Source: Gigaspora margarita
Lineage: Eukaryota > Glomeromycota > Glomeromycetes > Diversisporales > Gigasporaceae
Direction: 5' to 3'
NCBI GenBank assembly: GCA_009809945.1
Contig: WTPW01001570.1
Span: 1,058 to 65,057 of the forward strand
Length of the DNA: 64,000 nucleotides
Position numbers and translations under genes: made by a program. Positions 55,092 to 64,000 of the stretch are shown one piece after another; position 1 is the first letter of the stretch; every line of letters starts with the position of its first letter. Below the pieces are notes generated by a model. That model saw only the letters and a list, made by a program, of their open reading frames with translations. It was not told the DNA's origin and made no database searches.

Positions 55092-55390
55092 AGGACCTCA
55101 GATATATAGTACAGAGGTCATACGTTACGCATTTCAGCAAAAACCCCCGAAATTTGAAATGCAAAAAAAAACAGTTTTTGGCAATTATCTTGGCATCCAG
55201 TGGTCCAATTTGAATGAACTTTTTTTAAAATGAAGCTCTCAGTGAGGCGCATCTAACAAAAAAAAGTTCATTCAATTCTGATTACTGGATCGGAAGTTAT
55301 TTAAGTAAATAGATTTTGACGTTTTCAGCAAATTAGGTCAAAATTGGCCAAAATCCAGTTATGACCTATATGAAAAATGTCCGGGGTCCT
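55092..55390. mobile_element. 299-bp hAT-like MITE, 8-bp TSD (copy 2)
   Basis: It begins AGGACCTCAGATATATAGTA and ends with the inverse of AGGACCCCGGACATTTTTCA. AGCTAAAC is duplicated (55084-55091, 55391-55398). The body matches 32327-32623. It lies in the region before the gypsy reverse transcriptase. Confidence 0.82.
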
Positions 55391-55859
55391 AGCTAAACTG
55401 ATTTAACTTTTGCAGGAACAGATTTAACAACAAGTGCAAATTATCATTCTTCTTCAAGAACAAGCCAAAACCTTTGAACACCAGGAACAGACTATTAAAA
55501 CTTTACAAGACTGAGTTGCTTACTTTAAAAATTTCTATCATCAATTAAGGAACTTATATACTAAGTCTTTTGTCCCTATACTCGAGTCTAGTAACCGGGA
55601 TGCTCAAAATTTTTGAGTTATTCTAAGCATGATCAAAAACTATTCAAAGATACAAACAAATATAGACTCAGAAACATTCGAGAAATATATGTATCTCAGA
55701 AAATTAACCCAAAAGTAGAACCCCTTACTACTAGCCAAGGAGCCTAGTTTCAATAATTGCTTCTTGAATTTGCAGATCTCTTTGCAAAAGATATAACTCA
55801 ACTAGGTAGAACTAACCTAGTCATTTATCAAATATTTACTAATAATGGACCACCTATTA

Positions 55860-57130
55860 GCACATGACTTTATATAGTACCTTTACTGAACAGATATTTA
55901 TAAATGAGGAAGTACAACGAATATTAAAAAATAAATTAATTAGAGAGTCCTCTAGCCCTTGGGCCTCTTCTGTTGTACTTGTAAACAAAAAGAATGGAAG
56001 AAAAAAATTTTGTGTAGACTATCGAAAGCTTAACAAAGTTACTAAAAAGGATTAGTACTCTCTACTCTGAATTGATGAAATGCTTAACTCTTTTGCTCAA
56101 GCCACTTACTTTTCCACTTTAGACCTTATGAGTGAATATTGGCAAGTAAAAGTACATCCAGAAGATAGAGAGAAAACTGCTTTCATAGCCAAATACAGAA
56201 TATACAAATTCAATATCATGTCCTTTAGATTGTACAATGCTCTTGCTACCTTTCAATGTCTTATGAACCAAGTTTATAAAAGTATAGCTTACAAGTATGT
56301 GGTAGTATACCTAGATAATACCAATGTCTTTTCTCGAACATTCAATAACTATATTAAATATTTACGAGAAGTCTTTACTAGAATTCAAAATGCTAGATTA
56401 AAGTTAAATATTTAAAAGTATAATTTTTGGATGAAAAGACTACCCTTCTTAGAACATATTATCAAAAAAAAAAAGAATTTCCCCAGATTCAGACAAGATA
56501 ACTGCTGTTCAAAATATTCATCCTCCTCAAAATATAATCCAACTATGATTATTTCTAGGTCTTGCTAAATACTATAGGTGATTTATTAACTATTTCTCCT
56601 TCATTGCTCATCCTCTTAATCAGTTATTGCATAAGGATAATGCTTACAAATGGAATATAAAATGTCAAAATGCTTTTGATAAATTGAAGTATCGATTAAC
56701 TACAGCCCCTATTCTAATCTATTCTGACTATAGAAAGGATTTATTCTAGCTACAGATGCCTTCTATAAAGGATTTGGAGCTACTTTAAGCCAACTTACAA
56801 ATGATAGAAAGGAACACCTCATTGCTTATACTAGTAAAAGTTTGAAAAAGTAAGAAGTGAATTATGGTACTACTAAATTAAAATGTGCCACTATTGTGTG
56901 GGCTATTGAATATTTTTATAAATACTTTGGTACAAATCACTTTATATTAGTTACAGATTATTCTGTTTTTAAATAGCTCAAGTCATCACAACTAAAAAGA
57001 TATTTAGGTTGCTGGATAATAAAACTCCAACCTTATTACTTTACTATAATACACAAACCTAGAAAAATCCATTCTAATATGGATGCTCTTTCTCGATTAC
57101 TGACCCAGACACATCCTTCTTCTATTAATC
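55860..57130 (+). pseudogene. Gypsy reverse transcriptase and RNase H
   Basis: Reverse transcriptase starts near 55900 (EVQRILKNKLIRESSSPWAS, SVVLVNKKNGRKKFCVDYRK) and continues after a TAG with TYFSTLDLMSEYWQVKVHPE, TAFIAKYRIYKFNIMSF, ATFQCLMNQVY and VVYLDNTNVFS at 56301-56333. The catalytic YxDD is YLDN here (Asn codon 56317-56319). RNase H follows at 56740-57110: LATDAFYKGFGATLSQL, AYTSKSLKK, ATIVWAIEYFYKY and VTDYSVF, with HSNMDALSRL at its end. Several stops interrupt it. These domains would make element cDNA and remove the RNA template; both are inactivated. Confidence 0.82.
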
Positions 57131-57399
57131 CTACATGAATTTGAACCAAAACCAAAACCTCTTAGAATATTTAGAATCAGACACTCTTTCCCCTAACATA
57201 ATAAAAAATGAACAAAAAACAATTATTAATCAATCTAGATGATATGAAGTGAAAATAAATTACTATATAAGAAAATAGAAAAGATGCAGACAAATCTATT
57301 AGAGTAATTAAATAGACTGAAGTTGAACCGATATTGTATTGTATATGATGTATAGTTATCCTACTGCTGAACATTTAGAAACAGATGCTATGTATTATA

Positions 57400-57790
57400 A
57401 AATATCTGAATAATATTATTGGAACCAGATAAATAAAGACATTCAGAACTATGTTCGCTCTTGTGAAATATGTCAAAAATGAGAGAAAGTAAAAGAAAGG
57501 AACCTCTTCATCCTATTCAAATTGGAAGAGTTTTGAACAAGTTGGAATAGATTTAGTTGAACCTCTTCTAATAACTTCTCGAAATAATCACTATATCATC
57601 ATTGCTACTGATTATCTTACTTGCTGGCTAGAAGCCAAAGCCATATCTGATGCAAACATTAGCTAAGTTTATTTTTGAAGAAATTGTTTGTAGACATGGA
57701 GTATCTAAGATAATACTCTTAGATAATAGAAAGAATTTTGTTAGTGAAATCATGAGGATATTATGTGAAAAGTTCTTAATAAAGCATATA
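57400..57790 (+). pseudogene. Gypsy integrase, first part
   Basis: Zinc-binding remnants NYVRSCEICQK lie near 57450, and catalytic core motifs follow in shifting frames: VGIDLVEPLLITSRNNHYII with the first Asp, DYLTCWLEAKAI, then FEEIVCRHGVSKIILLDNRK with the second Asp. The frame runs up to IKHI at 57790, where the pogo-like transposon begins. Integrase inserts element cDNA. Joining 57790 to 62685 gives FSLSYHP directly afterwards, the conserved segment following the core. Confidence 0.7.
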
Positions 57791-60517
57791 CAGTATACCC
57801 TGTCAAAAACGATATCCTTGGTGGACAAGTTATATACCGATTTTGAGGGGTTATCAGGTTTAAAAGGGTTGAAGTTTTAATATATATCATGTGATATATG
57901 ATTTCGCGAAAGATGATTGGCCAATCAATTTAAGCAATAGTACTGTACTATGTATGTACATACAGATAAAATAAATACATGCTCTAAATTAGATATACTT
58001 ATTTGGTATGTACAAAGATATTAAAACTGATTCAATTTTATTTTATAAACTAATCTAGCAACATATTTGATTTTCAAATCTGGTTAAACAGGTTTAATAT
58101 CCTGGATCTTTCGTTTAAATAAAATTTTTTATTATTTGATAATGTATTCTGTTCAAGTGACAATCCTGCTTTAAAAGCTTTTTATGCCTCTTGATTAAAG
58201 ATGTACGTACCTCACGCAAGATAATAAAATTCTCACACCCACGACTTCATGTACCTTGTGCAAAATGATGTCAATCTCACACAAAAATTTTCACTATAAA
58301 TTTTTAAATTAAAAATTCATCATATTGAAATTGCACAATGTGATCTTGTGTGAAGTGTATGAATATATATGCTAAGTTTACCTTGCGCGAAGTTCACTTA
58401 TGCACTTTTATACGTAATATGAGATAAGTACAGGTTTTCTAGTCATTTAATTGGCAGTGTAAGCATTATCTACAATAGAAAACCTTTTCTTGGTCCTTTA
58501 CATGACTGATCTGATACTCTGGCAGTACTTGGAAGTAAGTGATATGATAGGGGTGCCGGTGGTGCCCCATTTTTGCTTAGATAATACTGTATAGCAGTAC
58601 AGATTTGAACAGATATGATAGTATGATAAACATTAATATAGACTTGCAAAATTCAATTTTTATATGCAACCCTTTTGATGGTTAGGGTTGGGTAAGTGTG
58701 AATAGTTTTTTTTTTGGGTTGGGCTAGTAGGAATTAAAAATTTTTTTTTTTATAAACCGTACGTAATATCACAATTTCTACATGCCCATTCTAATTGTAC
58801 TGTACTACTTTACTATATACTCACTTGCAATTGAACATATCAGATATGTACATTTCAAAATTGTATCATACGCATAAATATTAAATAAAGAAATTAAAAA
58901 TTAAAGCCATTTTTTTTTTGTTTTGAACAAAGACTATAATAGTATTAAAGAATAAAATTGATATAATTTGGCAATTGCTGAATTGCAAAGCTATCCAATT
59001 ATAAATAAAAATCTTGCCTTCGTGACTTAAAACATAAAGATGACTTCTAACATTTTGATGCCAACTGGGCATAAACTGGGTCTTACCTTAATCCAAGGCC
59101 ATGGTTGGAGACTTACATTGTAGTTTCTGATAGTAAATTACCAAAACAGTAAATTACTAGTAAACTACACAAGTTATTACAAGAACCTAATATGGTAAGC
59201 TACCGCTAACAATCTGGTAATAGTTCGAACTGTGGGTTTGGATTAACCTAATTAGTATAGCAATAAACAAAAACATTCCACTGCACGATTGTATCATTCA
59301 AAGGATTAGATTAGATATATTAGCCGGTACTGTATAATAATCAAAGTAAAATCTAAATCAATAAATACATTACCCGTAAATAAAAACATTTCTTAAACCA
59401 CTCAAATCATGCGTCACAAATAAGAATTTTCTAATTCTTTAGTTGTACAAGACCTTTGCATTTCGCAACTCTAATTCAGGTCATCACATTAATATCTGTA
59501 AAAAAAAAATAAATAAAAATAAATAAATAAATAAAAAATAAAAACAAAAAAATAATAAAAAATAAATGAAAGCTAAAAAAAGAGAAGGCGATATGTGAAT
59601 ATCACCAAATGAATCCATCAATCACTCAAAAAGAACTTGCAGAGTGGGCCAAAAGAGAATTCAACCTTCTAAAGGCTCCAGGCCAAAGTACGATTTCAGA
59701 AATACTGAAAAAAAGAGGAATTTAGTAAAATGTCTTCAAGTGAACTTGCAATTAAAAAATGCTGTATTATTATGTTTCCTGAATTAGATACTGTATTAGC
59801 AAATTGGATTCTACAATGTGAGCATCGAAGGGTACGCCTAAGTGGTGATATAATTAAAGCTAAGGGTAAAAAGTTTGATTAGTTATTAAATATTTCCAAG
59901 AAAGACCAACCTGAATTTTCAAATGGCTGGTTATATTCTTTTCAGAAAAGGCATAATTTTCATAAAATTAGGTTGCATGGTGAGAGTAACTCTGCTGACA
60001 TTGCTGCTATTAACTTGAGTCTTCCAAATATTATTTGTACCACTGATCATTATCCCCTGTGTGATATTTACAACATAGATAAGACAGGATTATTTTACTC
60101 TATGGCTCCTGATCGTACAATCGCATCTCGTCAAGTTGAAGGATCAAAAAAAGACAAGGTAAGAATTATGATTTCACTTACAGCTAATGCCGATAGTACA
60201 CATAAGCTTACGCTTTTTTATATTGGATGCGTGAAAAAACCAAGGTGCTTTAAAAAAAAAACTGGAGAAGAACTTGGATTCTACTATTGCAATAATAAAA
60301 AAGCATGGATGACTAGGACCCCGAACAATCTATATGAGGTTATATTTGAGGATCATAGTAAAAATTTTTCTGTTAGCAGTTCTACTTTGATATATATCAG
60401 CTACATTTCAAACATCAGGTACTAACTTTGGTATCGGTTCCCAGTTTTTGAAATATAAGTTTTCAAAAAAAATTTTTCGAACCAACACTCTCTAAAAAAA
60501 AAAAAAAAACCAGACCC

Positions 60518-60668
60518 NNNNNNNNNNNNNNNNNNNNNNNNNNNNNNNNNNNNNNNNNNNNNNNNNNNNNNNNNNNNNNNNNNNNNNNNNNNNNNNNNNN
60601 NNNNNNNNNNNNNNNNNNNNNNNNNNNNNNNNNNNNNNNNNNNNNNNNNNNNNNNNNNNNNNNNNNNN
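60518..60668. other. Assembly gap (151 N)
   Basis: Run of N between A-rich sequences, inside the pogo-like transposon. Confidence 0.95.
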
Positions 60669-60689
60669 AAAAAAAAAAAAAAAGCACGG

Positions 60690-60940
60690 ATCTAATGCTC
60701 TCTAGAAAAAAACAGACACTCTAAAAAAAAAATCTGAACCAACATTTACTGTTTCCATTACCACTTTTCAAATATAACATTTGAAAAAATTGCCCTGTTA
60801 CCATTCTTTCAAATATACTCATTTTGCCCATTATCTGTTTTCAAATATAACCTTTTTACCCAATACCTACTTTTCAAATATAACCTTTTTAAAAAAATGG
60901 CTCTCTGTTAGCGTTTTTTCAAATATGACATTACATAGAT
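60690..60940. repeat. ~35-bp minisatellite inside the pogo-like transposon
   Basis: Units like cttttcaaatataacctttt, then tacccaatac recur about six times. This separates two parts of the transposase gene and expands the element; it may continue into the adjacent gap. Confidence 0.65.
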
Positions 60941-60956
60941 TGTTCAGGGTCCTGGA

Positions 60957-61185
60957 CAGTGTTTAAAATTCAAAATTGGTTTTATGTTCTTAAAAAGAAC
61001 ATTTTTAATTTCTTAATGTTCTCAGTAAAATTTTAATGTTCTTTATATTGGGAAATTAAAATTTTTTTAATATTAAAAAGTTTTTTTGAATGTTCTCAAA
61101 TAGAGAACATATTTTAATAATTTATGTTCTCAAAAATCATATAATGTTCTTTGAGAACACTGAGAACATTGAATTTTAAACACTG
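60957..61185. mobile_element. 229-bp hAT-like MITE, 8-bp TSD
   Basis: The ends CAGTGTTTAAAATTCAA and TTGAATTTTAAACACTG are perfect inverted repeats. GTCCTGGA is duplicated (60949-60956, 61186-61193). CAGTG ends and an 8-bp duplication are characteristic of hAT. Internally atgttct/agaacat occur many times in both orientations. Confidence 0.88.
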
Positions 61186-61606
61186 GTCCTGGAGACTGCT
61201 GTATATTTTCAGAAACAGATAAAGAAATTAGATGCACAAATAAGAGAACCAAATCATCATATTCTTTTAGTTCTTGATAATACTACTTCACATGCTACCA
61301 AAACGCTTTTCTTGACCAATGTAGAAATACTTTTGTTGCCAAAAAACACAACGTCAAAAATTCAACCTTTGGATGCAGGAATAATTACATCTTTCAAGCT
61401 CCATTATCGTCACTTACAACTTCAACATGCAATAGATCATGATGAAGCTGGGGAAAAAGATATTTACAAATTGACCAGTTGCAGGGTATAAGGTGGGCAA
61501 AAATTGCCTGGGATGAAGTATCTGCTAAGACGATCAAAAACTGTTGGGCCCATACTAAATCGTAACACCTCGTAATGAAGCCAGAATGCCTGTTCCTAAA
61601 AATGCA

Positions 61607-61680
61607 AATGAAAGTGTGGATGAAAGTGTGGATGAAAGTGTGGATAAAAGTGTGGATAAAAGTATGGATGAAAACGTAAA
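61607..61680 (+). repeat. 12-bp coding repeat (gaaagtgtggat)
   Basis: The unit repeats about six times in frame, giving ESVDESVDESVDKSVDKS near the C-terminal part of the transposase. It is probably a replication-slippage expansion. Confidence 0.8.
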
Positions 61681-62684
61681 TGAAATAGAAAAAAACTTAA
61701 CTGAAAAAATTCAGCAGCAAATAGTTGCACTGCATATTCGTACTCCAATATCACTTAAAAATTGGTTAAATCCCAAAGGTGAAGAGGAGTGCACCAACAA
61801 TTCACTAATGATGACTTTGTTCAAGGTGTTATTGAAGTAGAACAAGCGGAAGAGGAAGAAGAGTCTATAGAACCGATTCTAACCAAAGAAGAACAATTAG
61901 CAGTCCTATGTGAAGCCTAAAAATTGTTGTTGAAATGGTCAATGATAATGGAACAACAATAAGGTCTTTGCGCAAAGTACAATTTCATATTCGTGAAGAA
62001 ATTCGAAAAGAAAAGAATGAAAAGCAGGTTCAATGTAAGATTGAACAATTTTTTTCAAGGTACAGTATATGAGCGTATTGTTAAGAACATTTAAGATTTC
62101 TATGCCATCTTGGATTACAAAAGTCATGAGAATGACTAGCCCATAAGATTAAAGCGACTAACGAAAAGAATTTAACATTACCAGAGTATGACAGAAACTG
62201 ATCTACAATGAACACAGCTGTTTTTTTTGGGCTGTTCTAAATTGAGAAATGTATAAATCAGTAAATCTGAAAAAAAATCACAAGTTTTAAAAAAAAATAA
62301 AAATTTACTGTCCTATTTTCATATCTTGAGCTTACGAGTGCTGTACTTGAGAATTTTTTGCCTGGCTTTCTCAAAAGTGCTGTCGATAATATTGTATAAT
62401 TGATAGTATCGTCCCTTGGTTATAAAAAATGTTATTTTTTTGATGCATTAATAATGAATGTTTATTCATTACATCAAAAATAGTACTAATGCAAATTAAT
62501 GTTGCATGAATGTGCACGTGATATTCCTATAGTACAAATCCGATATCTCATCTTTTGAGTATTGGTTATCAGAAATGACAGGTTATCGGGTTTGTATTAT
62601 GGAACAAATATGGTGGATCAATTTTTTACTGGATAAGGCAGGTTATTGGTTTTGAAAGGATCAGTTTTGACAGGGTATACTGTA

Positions 62685-63934
62685 TTCTCTTTATCTTACC
62701 ACCCCAAACCAATAGAATGGTTAAAAGATTAAATAGAACTCTTTTAACTCTCTTGCCAAAGTTACAGAAAGTGATAAAAAATGGGATATCTATATACCTG
62801 CTATACTACTTGTATATAGAACTAAATGTTATGCAACTACAGGCTATACCTTTTTCTACTTAGTATATGGATGCCAAGCTATTCTACCTAATGAAACTGT
62901 AATTCCCATAGATCCAGCTAACCAATATAAAAAAATTATTAAAAGATAGTATTCTCTGATGAATATTTAAATTAATTGAAGAATTACCCTACTGCCATAA
63001 GGGAAGTGCAGTAAATCATGTAATTATCTGGGGGGTCGGCCATCTATCACGTCCTATATATATATGTATAAACAGCCAATAATATTGAAGCAAAATCGAT
63101 TATTAGTTAATCGCAGATAGTTGCTACATAGTAAAGTCTAAATTCTACTATGTCAATCGATAATTATCGATTAAGTAAACNTGTTTGGAAGACCAAAATA
63201 CACATATTCTGAAATNTTTATTAAAATTGNANAAANTTTTATTATTTAACTTTTAATTTTTACGTTCGTCGAATATATTTTTTTAAAAAATTTTAATTTT
63301 TCCGTCGAACGTAAAAATCAAAAGTCAATTAATAAAAAATTCTCTAATACTTATGAAAAGTGTATTTTGACCTTCTGAATAAGTTTACTTAAGCGACTTT
63401 AATCGATTTGCTTAGTAAAATTTAGACTTTACTATGTAGCGACTTTTGTCGATTGTGGCGTAGCTGATTTTCAGGTCAAAGCCGTTTTTGAGTTTTATGA
63501 AATTTGATTGGTCAACAGTCCTATCACGGGGGGTCAGGACCTATGTAAACCCTAATCACATAATTTACTGCACTTCCCTAACAGTACTAGAGAAAATACA
63601 ACTAAGTCTCAAAAGAAACAGAAAGTTAAATTCGATTCCAAGATATAGAAGGAAGAATTCAAAATTAGTAGTAAAGTTTGGGTACAAAGAAAAGATATAG
63701 AAGCTTTACACTTAGAAAAATTTGAAGAAAAGAGAACTGGACCTTTTATTATTAGAGATAAATTAAACAATGGAGCTTACAAACTTTGTACTATAGATGA
63801 GAAAACATTAAAGCAGTATTACAATAGTGATTGTCTTGTCAAGTATTACGAGAAACAGAATTGGCAACCTGTGATTATTATTAAGAATTTTCAGAGAAAA
63901 TTCTTAAAACGAATCAGAAATACAGTTTTATTTT
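62685..63934 (+). pseudogene. Gypsy integrase, C-terminal part
   Basis: Directly after the pogo insertion the frame reads FSLSYHPK, and a one-base slip gives TNRMVKRLNRTLLTL, the conserved segment after the integrase core. Then LPKLQKVIKNGISIYLLYYL-type sequence and GYTFFYLVYGCQAILPNE follow. The MITE at 63001-63578 interrupts it; across it EELPYCH joins NSTRENTTKSQKKQKVKFDS, then KISSKVWVQRKDIEALHLEK, GPFIIRDKLNNGAYKL and a stop near 63934. No chromodomain is visible. Confidence 0.72.
63001..63578. mobile_element. 578-bp Harbinger-like palindromic MITE, TAA TSD
   Basis: The ends GGGAAGTGCAGTAAATCATG and (reverse strand) GGGAAGTGCAGTAAATTATG are inverted, with TAA at 62998-63000 and 63579-63581. 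The centre is a palindrome (gttgctacatagtaaagtct ... agactttactatgtagcgac) shared with 15743-17671. Five Ns lie at 63181-63236. It interrupts the gypsy integrase tail, and the coding frame resumes when it is taken out. Confidence 0.82.
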
Positions 63935-64000
63935 AATTTACTCCTTAATTTAATATGTGCAACAATATTTTTTTATTATATATATTCTTTGCTTTATTCC

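Larger units (their letters stand above)
59611..62075 (+). pseudogene. Pogo/Tigger-like transposase (CENP-B type HTH, DDE_1)
   Basis: The first part MNPSITQKELAEWAKREFNL, APGQSTISEILKKRG (59611-59718) is a CENP-B/Psq-type helix-turn-helix. After a frame change, VLANWILQCEHRRVRLSGDI and FSNGWLYSFQKRHNFHKIRL form the second DNA-binding (Tc5-type) domain. The DDE_1 core follows: YNIDKTGLFYSMAPDRTI with the first Asp, KKDKVRIMISLTANAD, CVKKPRCF, then beyond the MITE ILLVLDNTTSHATKT with the second Asp and KIQPLDAGIITSFK with the third. Later KIAWDEVSAKTIKNCWAH and an acidic tail match pogo transposases. A 12-bp repeat (ESVDESVD) lies at 61607-61680. Stops, frameshifts and insertions make it inactive, though the Asp triad is intact. 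Confidence 0.85.
57791..62682 (+). mobile_element. 4.9 kb pogo-like DNA transposon, TA TSD
   Basis: The ends CAGTATACCCTGTCAAAA are perfect inverted repeats for 18 bp, and the TA target duplication is at 57789-57790 and 62683-62684. Removing the element restores the gypsy integrase reading (IKHI to FSLSYHP). The transposase lies at 59611-62075. Insertions inside it include a hAT-like MITE at 60957-61185, a minisatellite at 60750-60940 and a 151-N gap. The 1.8 kb left of the transposase and 0.6 kb right of it hold no gene; ggttatc motifs recur near the right end. Confidence 0.88.
50160..64000 (+). mobile_element. Ty3/gypsy-type LTR retrotransposon, decayed and multiply interrupted
   Basis: Gag, protease, reverse transcriptase, RNase H and integrase follow in Ty3/gypsy order from 51100 to 63934. 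They are interrupted by a hAT-like MITE (55092-55390), a pogo-like transposon (57791-62682) and a Harbinger-like MITE (63001-63578). A likely 5' LTR ends at about 50435, followed by ggtgcc, a possible primer-binding site. The 3' LTR would begin after 63934 and continues beyond the window, so LTR identity cannot be judged. Stops, frameshifts and altered catalytic residues show a dead copy. Between protease and reverse transcriptase there is an unusual Cys-rich region (53880-54480). Confidence 0.8.

Overview
The window looks like a stretch of a very AT-rich, repeat-saturated fungal genome. Short GT-AG introns, several protein families I remember from arbuscular mycorrhizal fungi (Glomeromycotina) and the density of transposable elements suggest a large Glomeromycotina genome such as a Gigasporaceae species. 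That assignment is inference from memory; no rRNA, tRNA gene or other marker is present. I see no intact host gene. Almost everything that can be explained is mobile DNA, much of it nested, plus eroded gene remnants.

Layout. 1-4400: gene-poor AT-rich DNA with an ATCGATATATA cluster, a fold-back element and a Cys-rich gene remnant. 4493-8735: a 4.2 kb DNA transposon with 27-bp terminal inverted repeats (TIRs) and an exact 9-bp target-site duplication (TSD). It carries a four-exon gene with a C-terminal zinc-binding motif and sits inside a tRNA-headed retroelement whose unoccupied homologue lies at 26496-27427. 9540-11050: gene remnants and three copies of a hairpin-plus-box motif. 11053-13205: minus-strand LINE remains. 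13205-15630: an unknown gene fragment and a Nudix-like gene, each split by a miniature transposon (MITE). 15743-17671: a fold-back element with a nested SINE. 18195-20700: tandem repeats, an 867-bp MITE and a restriction-endonuclease-like remnant. 21000-25000: CT/T tracts, a sequencing gap, minisatellites, a TAA-flanked element (22026-23931) filled with a 40-residue coding tandem repeat, and a SINE with a 19-bp TSD. 25380-26490: P-loop gene remnants. 27500-31500: a diverged retroelement, a 637-bp fold-back, a 20-bp minisatellite and A-rich DNA.

31650-36620: a broken periodic repeat field invaded by a poly(A) retroelement, hAT-like MITEs and a TTAA-flanked fold-back. 38232-46141: a full-length but inactivated LINE (ORF1 with RRM-like folds; ORF2 with endonuclease, reverse transcriptase, RNase H and a CCHC motif) bounded by a 17-bp TSD. 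47342-50066: MITEs and a SINE. 50160 to the window end: a decayed Ty3/gypsy-type LTR retrotransposon whose integrase is split by a 4.9 kb pogo-like DNA transposon, itself hit by a hAT-like MITE; a second MITE splits the integrase tail. Many gene-breaking changes are G:C to A:T transitions (Trp to stop, Gln/Arg to stop, YxDD to YxDN, Cys to Tyr in zinc knuckles), suggesting decay through cytosine methylation or a RIP-like process.
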